Assembly: GCA_030612585.1 (NCBI GenBank)
Contig: JAUWNP010000183.1
Span: 1-8,974, forward strand
From: Anaerolineae bacterium
Lineage (GTDB): Bacteria > Chloroflexota > Anaerolineae > B4-G1
Length of the DNA stretch: 8,974 nt
Direction of reading: 5' to 3'
Below the pieces are notes generated by a model that was given only the letters and a program-made list of their open reading frames with translations, was not told where the DNA came from and did not search any database. How positions within the stretch are numbered: position 1 is the stretch's first letter; every line of letters starts with the position of its first letter. A program made the translations under genes and the position numbers. Positions 6,867-8,974 of the stretch are shown piece by piece.

Positions 6867-7670
6867 ATGAAGAAACCGTTTTCTGCTATAGCGATTCTCG
6901 CTCTTCTCACCGCAGCCGTCATCGTTGGCTGCGCTCCCGCAGCCAAGCAGGGCACACTCCAGTTCCACGCCAACGGCGAGGACTTTGTCCGGCAGGGCTT
7001 CGTCTCCAAGGACGGCTGGGCCGTCACTTTCGACAACGTCTACATCACGCTGGCGGACGTCACCGCCTACCAGTCCGATCCCCCCTACGACCCGCACGCG
7101 GGCAGCGATGTCCAGGCCAAGGTCAAGGTGGGCCTGGATGGGACGCACACTGTGGACCTGGCGGAGGGTGGCGATGACGCCTCGCCGATCCTCGTGGGCG
7201 AGGTGCAGGATGCGGCCGCGGGCCAGTACAACGCCATCTCCTGGAAGATGGCCCGGGCGACCAGCGGCTCTACGTCGGGCTACTGCCTGGTCGTCGTCGG
7301 CACGGCCGAGAAGGAGGGCCAGACGGTCAACTTCACCCTCAGGGTCGAGCCGGAATACACGTACACCTGCGGTGAGTACGTCGGCGACGAGCGTAAGGGT
7401 ATCCTCCAGGAGGACGGCACGGCCGACCTGGAGATGACCTTCCACTTCGACCACATCTTCGGCGACGCCGAGACGCCGCTGGGCGACGAACTCAACGTCG
7501 GGGCTCCGGGTTTCGAGCCTTTTGCCGGAGTCGCGGAGGGTGGAACGCTGGATATAGACATGGCCGGGCTCCAGGCGAAACTCTCCGCCGAGGACTATCA
7601 GATGTTGGTGGACATTCTTCCCACTCTGGGTCACGTCGGGGAGGGTCACTGCCACTGCGAGACTCATTGA
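6867..7670 (+). CDS. Unrecognised lipoprotein with His/Cys-rich C-terminus, putative metal-binding
   Basis: The 267-residue product has a short lipoprotein signal: MKKPFS, a hydrophobic run, and lipobox IVGC with C22 as the lipidated residue. AAAGGAG nine bases upstream fixes the ATG at 6867. The mature part is acidic and looks like a beta-rich secreted domain, with repeated Tyr/Phe-Thr strands, for example WAVTFDNVYITLADVTAY and ADLEMTFHFDHIFGD. C140 and C168 could form a disulfide. The tail ends GHCHCETH, a compact cluster of histidine and cysteine preceded by another histidine (256), consistent with metal binding. I recall similar lipoproteins near nickel/cobalt ECF transporters but cannot name the family. 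Its position before NikL- and NikM-like genes suggests an extracellular metal-capturing or sensing partner, which is an inference. Confidence 0.7.
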   Translation: MKKPFSAIAILALLTAAVIVGCAPAAKQGTLQFHANGEDFVRQGFVSKDGWAVTFDNVYITLADVTAYQSDPPYDPHAGSDVQAKVKVGLDGTHTVDLAEGGDDASPILVGEVQDAAAGQYNAISWKMARATSGSTSGYCLVVVGTAEKEGQTVNFTLRVEPEYTYTCGEYVGDERKGILQEDGTADLEMTFHFDHIFGDAETPLGDELNVGAPGFEPFAGVAEGGTLDIDMAGLQAKLSAEDYQMLVDILPTLGHVGEGHCHCETH

Positions 7671-7692
7671 TTTCCCTCGCCCCTCCCCCTGA

Positions 7693-7730
7693 CCCCCTCC
7701 CCTCTCCCAATTCTGGGAGAGGGGAGGGGG
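7693..7730. repeat. Perfect 17-bp inverted repeat, hairpin in intergenic gap
   Basis: The left arm CCCCCTCCCCTCTCCCA (7693-7709) and right arm TGGGAGAGGGGAGGGGG (7714-7730) are exact reverse complements around a 4-base loop. No T-run follows (the next bases are AAAGAGAG), so it is not a classical intrinsic terminator. The C-rich run-up (7674-7692) and this arm composition match a class of CCCTCTCCC/GGGAGAGGG dispersed hairpins that I know from many bacterial genomes. It may attenuate transcription or protect mRNA ends between the lipoprotein and NikL-like genes. Confidence 0.8.
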
Positions 7731-7762
7731 AAAGAGAGAAGATGGAAAGGAGATTGTAGAAT

Positions 7763-8203
7763 ATGAAGTGGAAACTTCTGGTTGCTCTGTTCACTCTTCT
7801 TCTCGCCCTGGGCCTGACGGCGACGGCGTTCGCCCATGGCGCAAAAATCGAGTATACTATCAGCATGGCGATTGAGATTCGCGCTGCCTACGACACCGGC
7901 GAACCGATGGCCGGGGGACAGGTCACGGTCTATGCCCCCGACGACCTGTCCACCCCCTGGCTGACCGGGATCTGCGACGAGGAGGGTCGCTTCACCTTCA
8001 CGCCCGACCCTTCCAAGCCAGGGACCTGGGACGTGCAGGTGCGCCAGTCGGGCCACGGCGACATGGTGCATATCCCCATCGGCGAGGACGTGGCGATGTC
8101 GGGTACCACCGGCTACACCCCGCTCCAGATCGTGCTGATGGGAGCCTGCGTCGTCTGGGGGTTTGTCGGCACCGCGCTATTCTTCTCGCGTAGGAGGGCC
8201 TGA
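7763..8203 (+). CDS. NikL-like small membrane-anchored component of an ECF nickel transporter
   Basis: The 146-residue protein has an N-terminal signal peptide with likely cleavage at AFA|HG (after residue 24), an extracytoplasmic beta-sandwich-like domain (about 30-105, with GGQVTVYAPDD and DEEGRFTFTPDPSKPGTWDVQV), and a C-terminal membrane anchor (about 119-141) ending in SRRRA. This layout, directly ahead of a NikM gene, fits NikL, the auxiliary subunit of NikM-type energy-coupling-factor importers. The mature N-terminus would be His-Gly, which could chelate a metal through its free amine and imidazole; a further H-G-D-x-x-H motif (SGHGDMVH) lies in the domain. AAAGGAGA nine bases before the ATG supports the start. 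It overlaps the NikM-like gene (TGATG). The NikL identity rests on architecture and context. Confidence 0.75.
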   Translation: MKWKLLVALFTLLLALGLTATAFAHGAKIEYTISMAIEIRAAYDTGEPMAGGQVTVYAPDDLSTPWLTGICDEEGRFTFTPDPSKPGTWDVQVRQSGHGDMVHIPIGEDVAMSGTTGYTPLQIVLMGACVVWGFVGTALFFSRRRA

Positions 8204-8838
8204 TGCACATCCCCGATGGCATCCTCCCCACCGCCGTCTGCGTCGGCGGGTACGCGACCGCAGGGGCGGCCACCTGGTATGCGCTCCGCAAGATCGGCCA
8301 GGAGGAAAACCCCCAGGAGGGCATTCCCAAAGCGTCTCTGCTCACCGCCGCCTTCTTCGTGGCCTCCTGGATTCACATCCCGGTGCCCCCCACCAGCGTC
8401 CACCTGGTGCTGAACGGCCTCTTGGGCGCGGTGCTGGGTTACTACGCCTTCCCGGCCATTCTCATCGGCCTCTTCTTCCAGGCGGTGATGTTCCAGCACG
8501 GCGGCCTGACCACGCTGGGGGTGAACGCGACGGTCATGGGGCTGCCCGCGCTCCTGGCCTACCACCTGTTCCGGCTGCGTTACGTCTTCGGGAAGGAGAG
8601 CCGGGCGTGGAGCGGTGGGCTGGGATTCCTGGCCGGCGCTGGGGGTATCGGCGTTGCGGCCATCATCTCTATGGCTCTCCTCATGACCACCATCCCGGCC
8701 CACCTCGACGTCGAGGCCGAGCGGGCGAGCATCTACGCGCTGGGTCTGGGCCACGTCCCACTGATGGTCCTCGAGGGTATCTTCACCGCGCTGGTGGTTC
8801 TCTTCCTCCAACGGGTCAAGCCAGAACTCCTGAAATGA
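8203..8838 (+). CDS. nikM: NikM/CbiM-family nickel (cobalt) ECF transporter S-component
   Basis: The 211-residue integral membrane protein opens with MHIPDG, the diagnostic CbiM/NikM N-terminus, in which the Met1 amine and His2 bind the metal. The third expected ligand is present: H67 in PPTSVHLVLNGLLGAVLGYY. H58 in SWIHIP and the segment MFQHGGLTTLGVNATVMG are also standard for the family. Several hydrophobic segments make up the substrate-binding membrane subunit. AGGAGG (8192-8197) precedes the ATG, which overlaps the NikL-like stop. Nickel rather than cobalt is favoured because a NikL-like and not a CbiN-like partner precedes it and LarC is nearby. The transmembrane coupling protein (NikQ/CbiQ) and ATPase (NikO/CbiO) that should follow are not found before the IS-like sequence. 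Confidence 0.92.
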   Translation: MHIPDGILPTAVCVGGYATAGAATWYALRKIGQEENPQEGIPKASLLTAAFFVASWIHIPVPPTSVHLVLNGLLGAVLGYYAFPAILIGLFFQAVMFQHGGLTTLGVNATVMGLPALLAYHLFRLRYVFGKESRAWSGGLGFLAGAGGIGVAAIISMALLMTTIPAHLDVEAERASIYALGLGHVPLMVLEGIFTALVVLFLQRVKPELLK

Positions 8839-8854
8839 ACAATGACCAATGACC
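8836..8854 (+). repeat. Short heptamer tandem repeat
   Basis: TGAACAA-TGACCAA-TGACC is two and a half copies of a 7-base unit, starting in the nikM stop codon. Such short heptamer repeats are common between bacterial genes; no function is apparent. Confidence 0.45.
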
Positions 8855-8931
8855 TGTAGAGTCCATTAATGATGTACCCTTAACAGTCCAGAATAAGTGT
8901 ACCCCCTGCCTGCACTAGAAAGCGTGGTATA

Positions 8932-8966
8932 GTTCTCTCCTGAAACCTTTGACATAAGGAGAGAAC
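8932..8966 (+). promoter_or_regulatory. RBS-sequestering hairpin ahead of the terminal gene
   Basis: GTTCTCTCCT (8932-8941) and AGGAGAGAAC (8957-8966) are a perfect 10-bp inverted repeat with a 15-base loop. The right arm contains nearly all of the Shine-Dalgarno sequence AAGGAGAG (8956-8963) of the ATG at 8968. In a transcript entering from upstream the stem would form and block ribosome binding, a known strategy in several insertion sequences for limiting transposase made from outside promoters. Confidence 0.6.
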
Positions 8967-8967
8967 G

Positions 8968-8974
8968 ATGACGC
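8968..8974 (+). CDS. First codons of a gene cut by the window end (likely transposase)
   Basis: ATG ACG C follows an AAGGAGAG ribosome site at suitable spacing. Only two codons are visible, so the product cannot be identified. The IS-like repeats just upstream make a transposase the likeliest candidate. Confidence 0.4.

Larger units (their letters stand above)
8861..8974 (+). mobile_element. Probable left end of an insertion sequence (partial)
   Basis: Two related 19-base boxes lie 25 bases apart: GTCCATTAATGATGTACCC (8861-8879) and GTCCAGAATAAGTGTACCC (8886-8904), sharing GTCCA and TGTACCC at fixed spacing. Repeated ~20-base transposase-binding boxes near the tip are typical of the IS21 family. 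A hairpin that hides the ribosome site and the start of an open frame at 8968 follow. The transposase itself is outside the window, so the family is a guess and the outer boundary (about 8855-8873) is not fixed. Confidence 0.5.

Noticed and set aside
7693..7730. Intrinsic transcription terminator
   Set aside because: The stem is strong, but the bases after it are AAAGAGAG on the plus strand; no T-run is present there, so a standard intrinsic terminator is not supported.
8949..8954. TTGACA as a -35 promoter box
   Set aside because: It lies only 13 bases before the ATG at 8968, leaving no room for a -10 box and leader for that gene; it is in the hairpin loop and probably chance.

Overview
The window is a dense, all plus-strand gene cluster from a high-GC bacterium. 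Almost every recognisable gene points to nickel (or closely related cobalt) acquisition and handling. The Ser/Thr/Pro-rich linker after the lipobox of the solute-binding protein, and the short 'PELVEG'-type interspersed repeat inside a coding sequence, fit an environmental Chloroflexota (Anaerolineae-like) genome. That assignment is an inference; there is no rRNA or marker gene here.

Layout. Positions 1-6772 look like one transcription unit with gaps of 24 nt or less, or ATGA/TGATG overlaps. In order it holds: a class I SAM methyltransferase (5' end outside the window); a small cysteine- and histidine-rich protein with a HypB-like CxxCGC N-terminus, a zinc ribbon and nine consecutive histidines; a second SAM methyltransferase (TTG start) carrying an in-frame repeat insertion; an FmdE-family protein; a NikA/DppA-type solute-binding lipoprotein; NikB-like and NikC-like permeases; and a short LarC (nickel-pincer cofactor nickel insertase) with only the N-terminal domain. 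A 94-nt gap follows, then an unrecognised lipoprotein with a His/Cys tail (6867-7670). Next comes a 92-nt gap with a perfect 17-bp hairpin, a NikL-like small membrane-anchored protein (7763-8203), and a NikM/CbiM S-component (8203-8838). The last ~115 bases look like the left end of an insertion sequence: repeated terminal boxes, a hairpin that covers a ribosome binding site, and the first codons of a gene that runs off the window.

How it may work together (inference). The NikABC-like genes would bring in nickel, perhaps as a chelate. The NikL-NikM pair is the core of a second, ECF-type nickel importer. The Cys/His-rich protein would buffer or deliver nickel, and LarC would insert it into a pincer-type cofactor. 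No ATPase for either transporter lies in the window: LarC occupies the place where nikD/nikE often sit, and an IS-like end begins where nikQ/nikO would be expected. The two methyltransferases, the FmdE protein and the lipoprotein are the parts whose role in a nickel locus is unexplained and are the best candidates for new biology.

No tRNA, rRNA, CRISPR array or recognisable metal riboswitch was seen. The main promoter of the long operon must lie upstream of the window.
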